DNA from: Paracoccus homiensis
GTDB taxonomy: Bacteria > Pseudomonadota > Alphaproteobacteria > Rhodobacterales > Rhodobacteraceae
Assembly (NCBI RefSeq): GCF_900111675.1
Contig: NZ_FOHO01000004.1
Span: 186,001 to 250,000, forward strand
DNA length: 64,000 bases
Direction of reading: 5' to 3'
This document shows positions 45,891 to 57,636 of the stretch, piece after piece. The notes under the pieces are model-generated. The model saw only the letters and a program-made list of their open reading frames with translations, was not told the origin of the DNA and made no database searches. Each line of letters begins with the position of its first letter. Positions within the stretch are counted from its first letter, which is position 1. The position numbers and the translations under genes were made by a program.

Positions 45891-47087
45891 ATGACCAACG
45901 ACCTGCTTGCCGCCGCCCGCGCCCGCGCCTCTGCCCCCGACTTCACGCGCGTGTTCGACGATCCGGTGGAAACCGAAGGCCCGCTGAGCGGCCTGACCGT
46001 CGCGGTCAAGGACCTGTTCGACGTGCGCGGTTACCCGACCGGCGCGGGCACCGCCCCCGATCCCGCGCGCGCGCCTGCGCAGGACGACGCGGTCGCCGTG
46101 GCGCGGCTGCGGGCGGCAGGGGCGGGGCTGATCGGCCATGCCAACATGACCGAATACGCCTATAGCGGGCTGGGCCTGAACCCCCATCACGGCACGCCGC
46201 TGACCCCGCTGATCGAGGGCGCGATCGCGGGTGGCTCGACCTCGGGCGGGGCGTCGGCGGTGGCGCGCGGCGTGGCCGATATCGCGCTTGGGACCGACAC
46301 GGGCGGATCGGCACGCATTCCGGCGGCCTTCTGCGGGCTTTACGGGTTCAAGCCGACGGCGGACAGCATCTCGCGCAAGGGGTCCGTGCCGCTGTCGCAT
46401 TCGCTGGACAGCGTGGGCGTGATGACCCGCGATCCGGCCCTGCTGCGCCCGGTGCTGAACGTGCTGCGCGACCGCCCACTGGCCGCCGCCGACATCCCCG
46501 GCACCGTGATCGTGCCGCAGAATTTCGGGCTGGACGGCGTGGATCCGCAGATCATGGAGGCCTTCGAGGCCGCGCTGGAGGTCCTGGCCCAGGGCGGCAT
46601 CACCATCCGCCGCCTGTCGATGCGCTTCTTCGACGATTACAGCGCCCTGCCCGTCTGGCAGTTCAGCGCGGTCGAATCCCGCTGCCATCACGGCGCGGCC
46701 TTCGCGGATCACCGCGACCGGCTGGACCCGCGCGTCGCCTCGCGCATGGCCCGCGCGGACGAGACCGATGCCCCGGGCTATGCCCGCACGCTGATCGCGC
46801 GCCAGGCGCTGGTGAACGAGGCCACGCGCATCTTCGCGGATGCGCCCATCGTGCTGCCGACCGTCGCGACCCTGCCGCCGCAACTGGCCGACCTGTCGGA
46901 CGACGCCACCTATGACCGCGTGAACCTGCTGGCACTGCGCAATACCAGCCTTGGGAACGTGATCGATGGCTGCTCGGTCAGCCTGCCGCTGACCGAGTTG
47001 CCGGGCGCGGGGCTGATGATCACCGCGCCGCGCGGCCATGACGCCACGGTCCTTGGCATGGCCGAGGTGCTGGCAGATCAGCTTTAG
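45891..47087 (+). CDS. Amidase signature family hydrolase
   Basis: 398 aa. Ser-cisSer-Lys triad K40 (LTVAVKDLFD), S116 (AGGSTSGG) and S140 (GTDTGGSARIPA). Shorter than GatA (about 480 aa) and without its C-terminal part, so it is a catabolic amidase rather than a transamidosome subunit. 8 bp after dctM; likely hydrolyses the imported substrate. Confidence 0.9.
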   Translation: MTNDLLAAARARASAPDFTRVFDDPVETEGPLSGLTVAVKDLFDVRGYPTGAGTAPDPARAPAQDDAVAVARLRAAGAGLIGHANMTEYAYSGLGLNPHHGTPLTPLIEGAIAGGSTSGGASAVARGVADIALGTDTGGSARIPAAFCGLYGFKPTADSISRKGSVPLSHSLDSVGVMTRDPALLRPVLNVLRDRPLAAADIPGTVIVPQNFGLDGVDPQIMEAFEAALEVLAQGGITIRRLSMRFFDDYSALPVWQFSAVESRCHHGAAFADHRDRLDPRVASRMARADETDAPGYARTLIARQALVNEATRIFADAPIVLPTVATLPPQLADLSDDATYDRVNLLALRNTSLGNVIDGCSVSLPLTELPGAGLMITAPRGHDATVLGMAEVLADQL

Positions 47088-47146
47088 ATCCGGCAGCACA
47101 GGAAGGGCGGGCGATATGCCCGCCCCGAACCTTGGCGTCCGGATCC

Positions 47147-47659
47147 TTAACGACGCCCGGTCACGCCCTCGATCGCGCGGGGCGGCACCGGACGGGTGAC
47201 CAGATGGCTTTTGCGCTTTTCGTAGAAGGCGTTGCCGCCCGTGACCAACACGTAATGCATGTTGTCATAGGGAAAGCTGTAGCCCGCCGTGTGAAAGAAC
47301 TGCGCATTGGCCACATAGGGATGACGCTCGCCCCGCAGCACCGCGGCGGCCGAGGCGCGGACCAGCGGCATGGCGCGGCTGTTCATGTCGCGCGTCATCA
47401 CGCCCGGCGCGAACTGGTTCTTTTGCGCAACGACGCCACAGACGCTGTTTGGAAATTGCGGTGAATGCACCCGGTTCATCACCACGCTGCCGACCGCGAT
47501 CATCCCATCGCGGCTGGAACGGTTCGATTCGAAATACATCGCGCGTTCCATGCAGTTCTGCGCCGAATGTCGGCCAACGCCCTTGCCGCCACCGCAGGCG
47601 GCCAGCAGCATCACCCCGACCAAACCCAGCCTCAACGCCCCGCGCCTTGCGGTTTTCAT
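47147..47659 (-). CDS. SleB/CwlJ-type cell wall hydrolase lipoprotein
   Basis: 170 aa. Lipoprotein signal ending LLAAC at about 22. Hydrolase_2 domain with CMERAMYFESN and MNRVHSP, typical of SleB-like lytic enzymes of non-sporing bacteria. Probably outer-membrane or periplasmic peptidoglycan hydrolase. The catalytic Glu is within MYFESN. Confidence 0.85.
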   Translation of the reverse strand: MKTARRGALRLGLVGVMLLAACGGGKGVGRHSAQNCMERAMYFESNRSSRDGMIAVGSVVMNRVHSPQFPNSVCGVVAQKNQFAPGVMTRDMNSRAMPLVRASAAAVLRGERHPYVANAQFFHTAGYSFPYDNMHYVLVTGGNAFYEKRKSHLVTRPVPPRAIEGVTGRR

Positions 47660-47861
47660 CGCCTGCCCCTTCTGTCCGCTCGTTTGTTTTGGGCAAGCTT
47701 AACCTTGGGTCCGGCATCGTGACAACTGTGCAATCTGGCTTTGACTTCATCGCCCATTCGGGATAGGTCGCCCAATCGGCTGTTCTGGTGGCGCATGGTT
47801 GAGGGCGCGTGGAGGCAGAATAGGGCCGTCCACCGGCCTGCGGGCCCTTCTAGGCACATAC

Positions 47862-49787
47862 ATGACACAGACTGATATTGCTGCGCCCCTGGCGCAGGCT
47901 TTGGCCGATCGCGGCTATGAAACACTGACCGGCGTGCAACAGGCGGTTCTGAATCCCGAAATGGTCGGTCGCGACCTTCTGGTTTCGGCGCAGACCGGCT
48001 CGGGCAAGACCGTGGCCTTCGGCATCGCCTCGGCCGCCGATCTTCTGGACGATAATGGGCTTCTGCATCAGGCCGAGGCGCCGCTGGCGCTGGCCATTGC
48101 GCCGACGCGCGAACTGGCGCTGCAGGTCGCGGCAGAACTGACCTGGCTTTATGCGGCGACCGGCGCCAAGATCGCCACCTGCGTCGGCGGCATGGATTAC
48201 CGCAACGAACGGCGCGCACTGGCCCGCGGGGCGCAGATCGTGGTCGGCACCCCCGGCCGTCTGCGCGACCATATCGAGCGCGGCAGCCTTGTTCTGACCG
48301 ACCTGCGCGTCGCGGTTCTGGACGAAGCCGACGAGATGCTGGACCTGGGCTTTCGCGAGGATCTGGAATTCATCCTGTCCTCCGCACCCGAAGAACGCCG
48401 CACCCTGATGTTTTCGGCCACGGTGCCGTCGGATATCGAAAAGCTGGCCCGCGATTTTCAGCGTGACGCCCTGCGCGTCACCACCAAGGGCGAGGCCCGC
48501 CAGCATGGCGACATCGCCTATCGCGCCCTGTCGGTGGCCGTGCGCGACCGCGAGAATGCGATCTTCAACCTGCTGCGTTTCTACGAGGCGCGTACCGCGA
48601 TCGTGTTCTGCAAGACCCGCGCCAATGTGAACCACCTGCTTGCCCGCATGGGCAATCGCGGTTTCCGCGCCGTCGCCCTGTCGGGCGAGCTGTCACAACA
48701 GGAACGCACCCATGCGCTGCAGGCGCTGCGTGATGGCCGGGCCAGCGTGTGTATCGCGACCGATGTGGCCGCGCGCGGCATCGACCTGCCCGGCCTGGAA
48801 CTGGTGATCCATGCCGATCTGCCGGGCAGCCCCGAAACGCTGCTGCACCGTTCGGGGCGGACGGGTCGCGCGGGCGCCAAGGGTGTCTCGGCGCTGATCG
48901 TGACGCCGGGCGAATTCAAGAAGGCCAACCGCCTGCTGAAAGGTGCCAAGCTGGAAGCCGAGTGGGGCAACGCGCCTTCGGCCGACGAGGTCAGCGCACG
49001 TGACGATGTGCGGATGCTGGACCATCCCGCGCTGAAAACCGCGCTGGAAGACGCATCCATCGCCGACAAGCTGCTGGAACAGTTCGGCGCGCAGCAGGTT
49101 GCCGCCGCATTCGTGCAATTGTGGCGCGATGGCCGCCCCTCGCCCGAGGAACTGACCGTGCAGGCGCCTCCGTCCGAATCCGCGCCGCGCCCGCCGCGCG
49201 AATTTGGCGATTCGGTCTGGTTCACCCTGTCGGTCGGCTATAGCGGCCGCGCCGAGGCACGTTGGCTGCTGCCGAAGATCTGCGAAGCAGGTGGCATCAC
49301 CCGTGACGCCATCGGCGCGATCCGTGTGCGTGAACACGAAACCTTCGTTCAGATCGCCACTGCGGATGCCCCGAAATTCGGCGATGCTGCCGAACTGGAA
49401 GAGGGGCTGATGATGCTGCGCATGGCGGGCGAACCGCCGCTGGGTCGCGGCACCGACGGCCCCCGCCCCGGTGGCAAGCCGCAACGCGCGGGCAAGGACC
49501 GCGACCGCGGCCCGAAGCCGAAAAAGGAATTCGCGCCGCGCCCCAGACCCGCAGCCGAAAAGCCGCGTGACGAGGCCCCGACCGAAGCAAAGCCCGCCGC
49601 ACGCAAGAAGCCGCGTCCCGCAGGTGAATTCACTGCACCTCGCAGCAAGAAGCCCGGCGCGGCGCGCCCCGAGGGCAAGCCCTTCCGCGCCAAGGACAAG
49701 CCCGCCAAGGGCTTCAAGGCGAAATCCGGCTCGCGCCCCGCACGGTCGGGCGATGCGCCCCCGCGCCGCTTCAAGGGCAAATCCTGA
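47862..49787 (+). CDS. deaD: DEAD-box RNA helicase (DeaD/CsdA type)
   Basis: 641 aa from ATG 47862. Motifs in order: AQTGSGKT, APTREL, GTPGR, DEAD (VLDEADEMLD), SAT, TDVAARGIDLPG, HRSGRTGRAG. A DbpA-like RNA-binding domain follows (about 440-520) and then a 130-residue basic tail rich in Lys, Pro, Arg. Ribosome assembly or cold adaptation role by family. The 202-bp upstream region holds GC-rich dyads and may be a structured 5' leader. Confidence 0.92.
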   Translation: MTQTDIAAPLAQALADRGYETLTGVQQAVLNPEMVGRDLLVSAQTGSGKTVAFGIASAADLLDDNGLLHQAEAPLALAIAPTRELALQVAAELTWLYAATGAKIATCVGGMDYRNERRALARGAQIVVGTPGRLRDHIERGSLVLTDLRVAVLDEADEMLDLGFREDLEFILSSAPEERRTLMFSATVPSDIEKLARDFQRDALRVTTKGEARQHGDIAYRALSVAVRDRENAIFNLLRFYEARTAIVFCKTRANVNHLLARMGNRGFRAVALSGELSQQERTHALQALRDGRASVCIATDVAARGIDLPGLELVIHADLPGSPETLLHRSGRTGRAGAKGVSALIVTPGEFKKANRLLKGAKLEAEWGNAPSADEVSARDDVRMLDHPALKTALEDASIADKLLEQFGAQQVAAAFVQLWRDGRPSPEELTVQAPPSESAPRPPREFGDSVWFTLSVGYSGRAEARWLLPKICEAGGITRDAIGAIRVREHETFVQIATADAPKFGDAAELEEGLMMLRMAGEPPLGRGTDGPRPGGKPQRAGKDRDRGPKPKKEFAPRPRPAAEKPRDEAPTEAKPAARKKPRPAGEFTAPRSKKPGAARPEGKPFRAKDKPAKGFKAKSGSRPARSGDAPPRRFKGKS

Positions 49788-49793
49788 TCGCGG

Positions 49794-49824
49794 GCGGTCG
49801 GATCGCCCCGGCGATTCCGACCGC
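49794..49824 (+). terminator. Hairpin after deaD
   Basis: GCGGTCGGATCGCC folds back on GGCGATTCCGACCGC with one mismatch pair. There is no T-run after it (TTGACA follows), so it may be Rho-assisted or a transcript-stabilising stem. Confidence 0.5.
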
Positions 49825-49852
49825 TTGACATAGCCGCCGATCCTGCTAGCCA
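49825..49852 (+). promoter_or_regulatory. Probable thi operon promoter
   Basis: Perfect TTGACA -35 at 49825-49830 with a weak -10 around TAGCCA at 49847, just upstream of the TPP riboswitch. The -10 is poor, so the exact start point is uncertain. Confidence 0.4.
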
Positions 49853-49859
49853 TGTCCCC

Positions 49860-52799
<2,940 letters not shown>

Positions 52800-52810
<11 letters not shown>

Positions 52811-52997
52811 CCTGAACGGCCAGCCGACCGTCACGCTTGCCGCGACGCTGGCGCAATTGATCGCGGAACGCGGTCTGGACGCCGCCTCGGTCGCCACGGC
52901 GGTCAACGGCGAATTCGTACCGCGCGGCCTGCGCGACGGAACCGCGCTGACCCCCGGCACCCGGATCGAGATCCTGTCGCCGATGCAGGGGGGCTAG
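52800..52997 (+). CDS. thiS: Sulfur carrier protein ThiS
   Basis: 65 aa ubiquitin-like protein ending in the required Gly-Gly (SPMQGG). Adenylated by ThiF and thiocarboxylated. Starts 11 bp inside thiO. Confidence 0.95.
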
Positions 52998-53000
52998 GCG

Positions 53001-53759
53001 ATGTTCTATGATCGGACCCTGTCCAGCCGCCTGATGCTGGGCACGGCGCAATACCCCTCGCCCCAGATCCTGCGCGACGCGATCGCGGCGTCGGGCGCGG
53101 ATGTCATCACCGTCTCGCTGCGGCGCGAAGGACAGGAGGGCGGCGATTTCCGGCGTATCCTGAAAGACAGCGGCTGTCGCATCCTGCCGAATACCGCGGG
53201 CTGTCACAGTGTCCGCGAGGCCGTCACCACCGCCCATATGGCCCGTGAACTGTTCGGCACTGACTGGATCAAGCTGGAGGTGATCGGCCATGCCGACACG
53301 CTGCAACCCGACCCTTTCGCGCTGGTCGAGGCGGCACGCATCCTGTCCGAGGACGGCTTTCAGGTCTTTCCCTACACGACCGAGGATCTGATCGTCGGGG
53401 AAAAGCTGATCGAGGCGGGCTGCCGCGTGCTGATGCCCTGGGGCGCACCGATCGGGTCGGGTCAGGGCCTGCGGCATCTGGATGCGCTGCGCAGCATGCG
53501 GGCCCATTTCCCCGACATTCCGCTTGTGATCGACGCGGGCATCGGCGCGCCCTCGCAGGCGATGATGGCGATGGAGATGGGCTTCGACGCCGTACTGCTG
53601 AACACCGCCGTCGCCAAGGCGGTCGATCCGGTCGGCATGGCCCGCGCCTTTGGTCAGGCGGTCGTCGCCGGACAGCTGGCGCATCAGGCAGGGCTGATGC
53701 CGCCGCGCGACATGGCCGTCGCCTCGACCCCGATCTTCGGACTGGCGGCACTGGCATGA
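53001..53759 (+). CDS. thiG: Thiazole synthase ThiG
   Basis: 252 aa TIM barrel. Schiff-base Lys in [10 protein letters not shown] at about residue 93. Phosphate loop GAPIGSGQG. Builds the thiazole phosphate from DXP, ThiS-thiocarboxylate and dehydroglycine. 3 bp after thiS. Confidence 0.96.
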   Translation: MFYDRTLSSRLMLGTAQYPSPQILRDAIAASGADVITVSLRREGQEGGDFRRILKDSGCRILPNTAGCHSVREAVTTAHMARELFGTDWIKLEVIGHADTLQPDPFALVEAARILSEDGFQVFPYTTEDLIVGEKLIEAGCRVLMPWGAPIGSGQGLRHLDALRSMRAHFPDIPLVIDAGIGAPSQAMMAMEMGFDAVLLNTAVAKAVDPVGMARAFGQAVVAGQLAHQAGLMPPRDMAVASTPIFGLAALA

Positions 53760-54367
53760 CGCGGCTGGATCCGTTCTACCTGATCGTGGGCGATGTGGCC
53801 GAATTGCAGGCGCTGGTGCCGCTGGGGGTGCGGTTGGTGCAACTGCGGGTCAAGGATCAGCCGCCGGCAGAACTGCGCCGTCAGATCACGCTGGCCAAAT
53901 CGATCTGCGATCGGCACTTTTGCCAACTTGTCATCAACGATTACTGGCAATTGGCACTGCAAGAAGGCTGCGATTTCGTGCATCTGGGCCAGGAAGATCT
54001 GGACAGCGCCGATCTGCCCGCCCTGCGGCGTGCCGGCATCCGCGTCGGGCTGTCGACCCATGACGAGGCCGAACTGGACCGCGCCCTGACGCAGAATCCG
54101 GCCTATGTCGCGCTGGGACCGGTCTATCCGACCCTGCTGAAGAAGATGAAATGGGGGCCGCAGGGCCTGGACCGCGTGTCGGACTGGAAACGCCGTGCGG
54201 GCCAGGTGCCGCTGGTGGGGATCGGCGGGCTGACCGTGCAGCGGCTGCCCGACCTGTTCACCGCCGGGGCCGACAGCGCCGCCGTCGTCACCGACATCCA
54301 GCGCGCGCCCGATCCCGTCGCGCGTTGCCGCGACTGGATCGCCGCGACCCGAGGATATCTGCCATGA
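53756..54367 (+). CDS. thiE: Thiamine phosphate synthase ThiE
   Basis: 203 aa. TIM barrel with [34 protein letters not shown] and LGPVYPT(LLKK). Joins HMP-PP and thiazole phosphate. Overlaps thiG and thiF by ATGA. Confidence 0.94.
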   Translation: MTRLDPFYLIVGDVAELQALVPLGVRLVQLRVKDQPPAELRRQITLAKSICDRHFCQLVINDYWQLALQEGCDFVHLGQEDLDSADLPALRRAGIRVGLSTHDEAELDRALTQNPAYVALGPVYPTLLKKMKWGPQGLDRVSDWKRRAGQVPLVGIGGLTVQRLPDLFTAGADSAAVVTDIQRAPDPVARCRDWIAATRGYLP

Positions 54368-55323
54368 CCCGCTATGACCGACAGACCCGCCTTCCCGAAA
54401 TCGGCCCCGACGGCCAGGACAGGCTGCGAAAGGCGCATGTTCTGGTGGCGGGCGCGGGCGGGCTGGCGGCGCCCTTGCTGCCCCTTCTGGCCGGGGCCGG
54501 AATCGGGCGTATCACCCTGTTCGATGGCGACGTGGTCGAGGCGCACAACCTGCATCGCCAGACCCTGTTCCGGATGACCGATATCGGCACGCCGAAGGTC
54601 AGCAGTGCGGCACGGGAACTGACGGCGCTGAACCCCGAATGTAGAATTGTCGCACGGGCCGAGCATATGACCCCGGCCAACGCCCGTACGGCTATCGAAG
54701 GCGTCGATCTGGTCATCGACGCCGCGGACCGCTTTACCCTGACCTATCTTCTGTCGGATCTGTGCCACGCTGCCGGGCTGCCGATGATCAGCGCCTCGGT
54801 GCTGGGGCGGCGGGGACATGTCGGCGGGTTCTGCGGCGCTGCGCCCAGCTATCGCGCGATCTTTCCCGACCTGCCGGGCGGGGCGCAAAGCTGCGCGACG
54901 GCAGGCGTCATGGGACCGGCGGTCGCGGTGATGGGATCGTTGCAGGCGCAGATGGCGATGGCGGTACTGCTGGGCCTGAAGCCCAGTCCTCTGGGGCTGA
55001 TGATGACGGTCGATCTGGCCGATTGGCAGGTGACGCGGTTCCGGTTCGACAGCGCCCCCGAACCGACAGGCCGGCACCCCGTGCTGCTGTCGCGTCTTGA
55101 CCTGCGGACCGATGACGAGGTGATCGACCTTCGCGATATCGCCGAGGCCCCGGTCATGGCCGTGCCGCAGGCGATCCGTCTTGCGCCCGAAGATGTGGCC
55201 GGGCTGATCCCGCAGGGACGGCGCACGATCTTTGCCTGCGCCACGGGTCTTCGTGCATGGGCTGCGGCGCGCAAGCTGACCGATCGGGGACTGCGCGCCG
55301 CAGTTCTGGTTGATGGCGATTGA
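54364..55323 (+). CDS. thiF: ThiF/MoeB-type adenylyltransferase with rhodanese-like C terminus
   Basis: 319 aa. Adenylation domain: VLVAGAGGLAAPLLPLL nucleotide loop, FDGDVVEAHNLHRQTLF, and Cys in GGAQSCATAGVMGP. The region where MoeB/ThiF have CxxC zinc ligands reads PSYRAIFPD, so the zinc site is missing. The last 80 residues resemble a truncated rhodanese domain with active loop FACATGLRAWAAARKL. Probably activates ThiS and may also carry persulfide sulfur. Last gene of the thi operon. Confidence 0.88.
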   Translation: MTRYDRQTRLPEIGPDGQDRLRKAHVLVAGAGGLAAPLLPLLAGAGIGRITLFDGDVVEAHNLHRQTLFRMTDIGTPKVSSAARELTALNPECRIVARAEHMTPANARTAIEGVDLVIDAADRFTLTYLLSDLCHAAGLPMISASVLGRRGHVGGFCGAAPSYRAIFPDLPGGAQSCATAGVMGPAVAVMGSLQAQMAMAVLLGLKPSPLGLMMTVDLADWQVTRFRFDSAPEPTGRHPVLLSRLDLRTDDEVIDLRDIAEAPVMAVPQAIRLAPEDVAGLIPQGRRTIFACATGLRAWAAARKLTDRGLRAAVLVDGD

Positions 55324-55332
55324 CTGACCCGG

Positions 55333-55497
55333 TCAGACCAGCCAGCGACGCATCGCCCCCAGCGACAGCTTGACCGCCAGAAGGCCGGTGCCCGCCACGG
55401 CCAGCAGCGGTTGATCGAAATGGGCGGCGGCGGCGAACAGGCCCAGTACTGGAACCCATCCCGAAGCAGCCAAGACGGCATAAGGCAGATTGCGCAT
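55333..55497 (-). CDS. Small two-span membrane protein
   Basis: 54 aa from ATG 55497, with a perfect AGGAGG 5 bp upstream. Two hydrophobic segments (about 5-25 and 29-47) separated by HFDQP and a basic end MRRWLV. No recognised family. Convergent with thiF, stops 9 bp apart. Confidence 0.65.
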   Translation of the reverse strand: MRNLPYAVLAASGWVPVLGLFAAAAHFDQPLLAVAGTGLLAVKLSLGAMRRWLV

Positions 55498-55600
55498 GGC
55501 ATCCTCCTGCAAGATTCAAAATTTGGGTGGTTCCTGCTGCCCTGAGGGGCATGTTTTGCATGCCGTCAGGATTCGCCGGAAACTGCGCCGCAGCTAGTGG

Positions 55601-55630
55601 ATCCTGCGGCCCCTTTCAAGGCCGCAGGAT
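55601..55630. terminator. Hairpin downstream of the Gfo/Idh/MocA gene
   Basis: ATCCTGCGGCC and GGCCGCAGGAT form an 11-bp perfect stem, loop 8 nt, about 30 bp beyond the stop of the minus-strand gene. No T tract. Confidence 0.55.
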
Positions 55631-55661
55631 GATGGGTCGCCGCGTGACGTCAGGTGACGGG

Positions 55662-56798
55662 TCAGTCCAGCAATTCGCTCATCTCGACGGCGCGATGTTC
55701 CAGCATCGAGCGCTGCGCCGCAAAGCCCATCAGAACCGCCCATTTGCCATCCTGCAGGCTGACCTCGGGGGCGCTGCGCTGACCGCGCACCAGTTCCAGA
55801 AAGCCGCGATGCTGATAGAAGGTCGAGCCGTTGTGATCGCCCGCCTCCAGGATGGTCGGATCGACCGGGATCTCGCGGATCTCTGGCCCCTTGGGCATGC
55901 GCGGCGACACGATCACTTGCGGGACCGGCGCCTCGCCCAGATGTTCGGGCCAGAAACGGCCCGGTCCGGGGACCAGCGCCTCGATCTTGCCGGTCGGACC
56001 GACCGCCGAGATTTCCTCTTGATAGCGCGAGCCCTCGGCGAACATGCACAGTTCCAGCATCGCGCGCACACCGCTTTCGAATTCGACGATGACATAGCCG
56101 TGGTCGAAGATGTCCGGGGTTTCGCCGCCATAGGTTTCGTCCAGATGGTTGCCCGCCTGACCACCCATCGCCATCACGCGCACCGGGTTCGATTTCAGCG
56201 CAACCCGCATCAGGTCAAAGAAATGGCAGCATTTTTCCACGAAGGTGCCGCCGGTAAAGCGGTTGAACCGGTTCCATTCGCCGACCTTGGGCAGGAAAGG
56301 GAAACGGTGTTCGCGGATGGTCAGCATCTTGATGCCGCCGGTCGCGGCCTCGGCCTCTTCCAGCAGCTTCGCGACCGGGGGCATATAGCGATATTCCATC
56401 GCCACCCAGACCGGCGCGGGGTAGTTCGCGGCGAAATTCTCGATCACCGCTGCATGTTCAGGATCGGTGAACAGCGGCTTTTCGACCAGAACCGGCAAGG
56501 GGCGACGGCTGGCGATGGCCAGCAATTGTTCGACATGGCGATAGTTCGGGCTGGCAATCAGCAGGCAGTCGATATCGTCCAGATCCAGCAGCGCCTCGAC
56601 GCTGTCGACGAAACGGGCGGTCGGGGCAAAGCGGCGGGCGGCCTCGCGCATGGCGGCATCGGGTTCGAAGATCGCGCCGATCGCCGTATTGTCCAGCAGC
56701 GCGATATTGCGCAGATGTTCCTGCCCCATCATACCGCATCCGATGATGCCATAGGTGATGGTGCGGGTCTCGCTGCGCGCGAGGGTCTGGGTGGACAT
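55662..56798 (-). CDS. Gfo/Idh/MocA-family protein, candidate NAD-dependent sulfoquinovosidase
   Basis: 378 aa from ATG 56798 (GAGGAG 7 bp upstream). Rossmann fold GIIGCGMMGQEHLRN, the EKP motif in VLVEKPLF (Lys at about 115) and a C-terminal alpha/beta domain with GGTFVEKCCHFFDLM. Family members are usually sugar dehydrogenases, but GH188 NAD+-dependent sulfoquinovosidases have this fold and occur in sulfoquinovose loci. Next to smoCBA the latter is my preferred reading. Cotranscribed with gntR and divergent from smoC. Specific activity is inferred. Confidence 0.7.
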   Translation of the reverse strand: MSTQTLARSETRTITYGIIGCGMMGQEHLRNIALLDNTAIGAIFEPDAAMREAARRFAPTARFVDSVEALLDLDDIDCLLIASPNYRHVEQLLAIASRRPLPVLVEKPLFTDPEHAAVIENFAANYPAPVWVAMEYRYMPPVAKLLEEAEAATGGIKMLTIREHRFPFLPKVGEWNRFNRFTGGTFVEKCCHFFDLMRVALKSNPVRVMAMGGQAGNHLDETYGGETPDIFDHGYVIVEFESGVRAMLELCMFAEGSRYQEEISAVGPTGKIEALVPGPGRFWPEHLGEAPVPQVIVSPRMPKGPEIREIPVDPTILEAGDHNGSTFYQHRGFLELVRGQRSAPEVSLQDGKWAVLMGFAAQRSMLEHRAVEMSELLD

Positions 56799-56812
56799 GA
56801 AGTCGCTCCTCA

Positions 56813-57574
56813 TCAGATCAGGCGCTGCACATACAGCGCCCTGTCGGTGTCAAACCAAGTTCGTGAAAATTCGACCGCGCGGGGCCCCTGCGCCCAGGAC
56901 AGCCGTTCGATATAGCCGGTGACCTGCCCCGCAGGCAGGCGAAAGCGGTCGGGCGACCATGGCGGCACGGCGCCCACGCCAACCCGATCCTCGGCGCGGG
57001 TGATCCAAAGCCGCAGCGCGGTCTTGTAGGTCAGATACAGCGAATCCTGCACCTGCGCGCGGGCCACGCGACCCGCCCCGCCATCCAGCCAGATCTCCTC
57101 GACCGCGATCACGACATCATCCAGGAACCGCAGCCGCCGGAACCGCGTCCCATGATCCGAGCTGCCATAGTCGGGCTGCGCCGCATCCTTTGGCAGATAA
57201 TCGACCGACAGGATATCGGCATTGGGCAGACCGCCCCCGCCCTGCGCATGTTCCAGCCGGAACATCGAATAGACCGAGGCGACGGGCGCGCCCACGCGGA
57301 TATAATTGCCCGATCCCTGACGCCGTTCCAGCAGCCCCTTGCCTTCCAGATCAGCCAGGGCCTTGCGCAGGGTGCGGACCGTCGTGCCGTGGCTGGCCGC
57401 GAATTCGCGTTCAGGTGGCAGCTTCTGCCCATCGACCAGCCGACCCGCCGCGATATCGCGAATCACCAACTCGCTGATCTGCAGATAGATCGGCAGCGCG
57501 TCGGGCCTGCTGTGGCGATTTCGGGTGTCGGTCTGCACGTTTCGATCCGATTGGCGAAAAAATTGATGCCCCAT
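56813..57574 (-). CDS. GntR/HutC-type regulator with UTRA domain
   Basis: Up to 253 aa. wHTH (DIAAGRLVDGQKLPPEREFA, VRTLRKALADLEGKGLLERRQGSGNYI) then a UTRA effector domain. The ATG at 57574 lacks a ribosome binding site and lies on the FNR-type box; GTG at 57538 is a plausible alternative start, leaving the box upstream. Divergent from smoC; likely senses sulfoquinovose, its glycoside or a metabolite. Confidence 0.85.
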   Translation of the reverse strand: MGHQFFRQSDRNVQTDTRNRHSRPDALPIYLQISELVIRDIAAGRLVDGQKLPPEREFAASHGTTVRTLRKALADLEGKGLLERRQGSGNYIRVGAPVASVYSMFRLEHAQGGGGLPNADILSVDYLPKDAAQPDYGSSDHGTRFRRLRFLDDVVIAVEEIWLDGGAGRVARAQVQDSLYLTYKTALRLWITRAEDRVGVGAVPPWSPDRFRLPAGQVTGYIERLSWAQGPRAVEFSRTWFDTDRALYVQRLI

Positions 57575-57587
57575 TGATCTACATCAA
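57574..57587. promoter_or_regulatory. Perfect FNR/CRP-type box TTGAT-N4-ATCAA
   Basis: TTGATCTACATCAA lies in the gntR-smoC divergent region, 49 bp upstream of smoC. It matches the FNR/FnrL consensus exactly. Paracoccus FnrP, NNR or related regulators use the same sequence. Confidence 0.6.
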
Positions 57588-57636
57588 GGACACGGGTAGG
57601 AAAAGGGAAAGTTGCACGCCTTCAGGAGGGGAATTC

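Noticed and set aside
45891..47087. GatA or allophanate hydrolase for the amidase
   Set aside because: It is about 80 residues shorter than GatA, no gatB/gatC is nearby, and no urea carboxylase gene accompanies it.
47697..47710. CtrA-like TTAACC half-site upstream of deaD
   Set aside because: The second half-site at the correct spacing is missing, so it is not distinguishable from chance.
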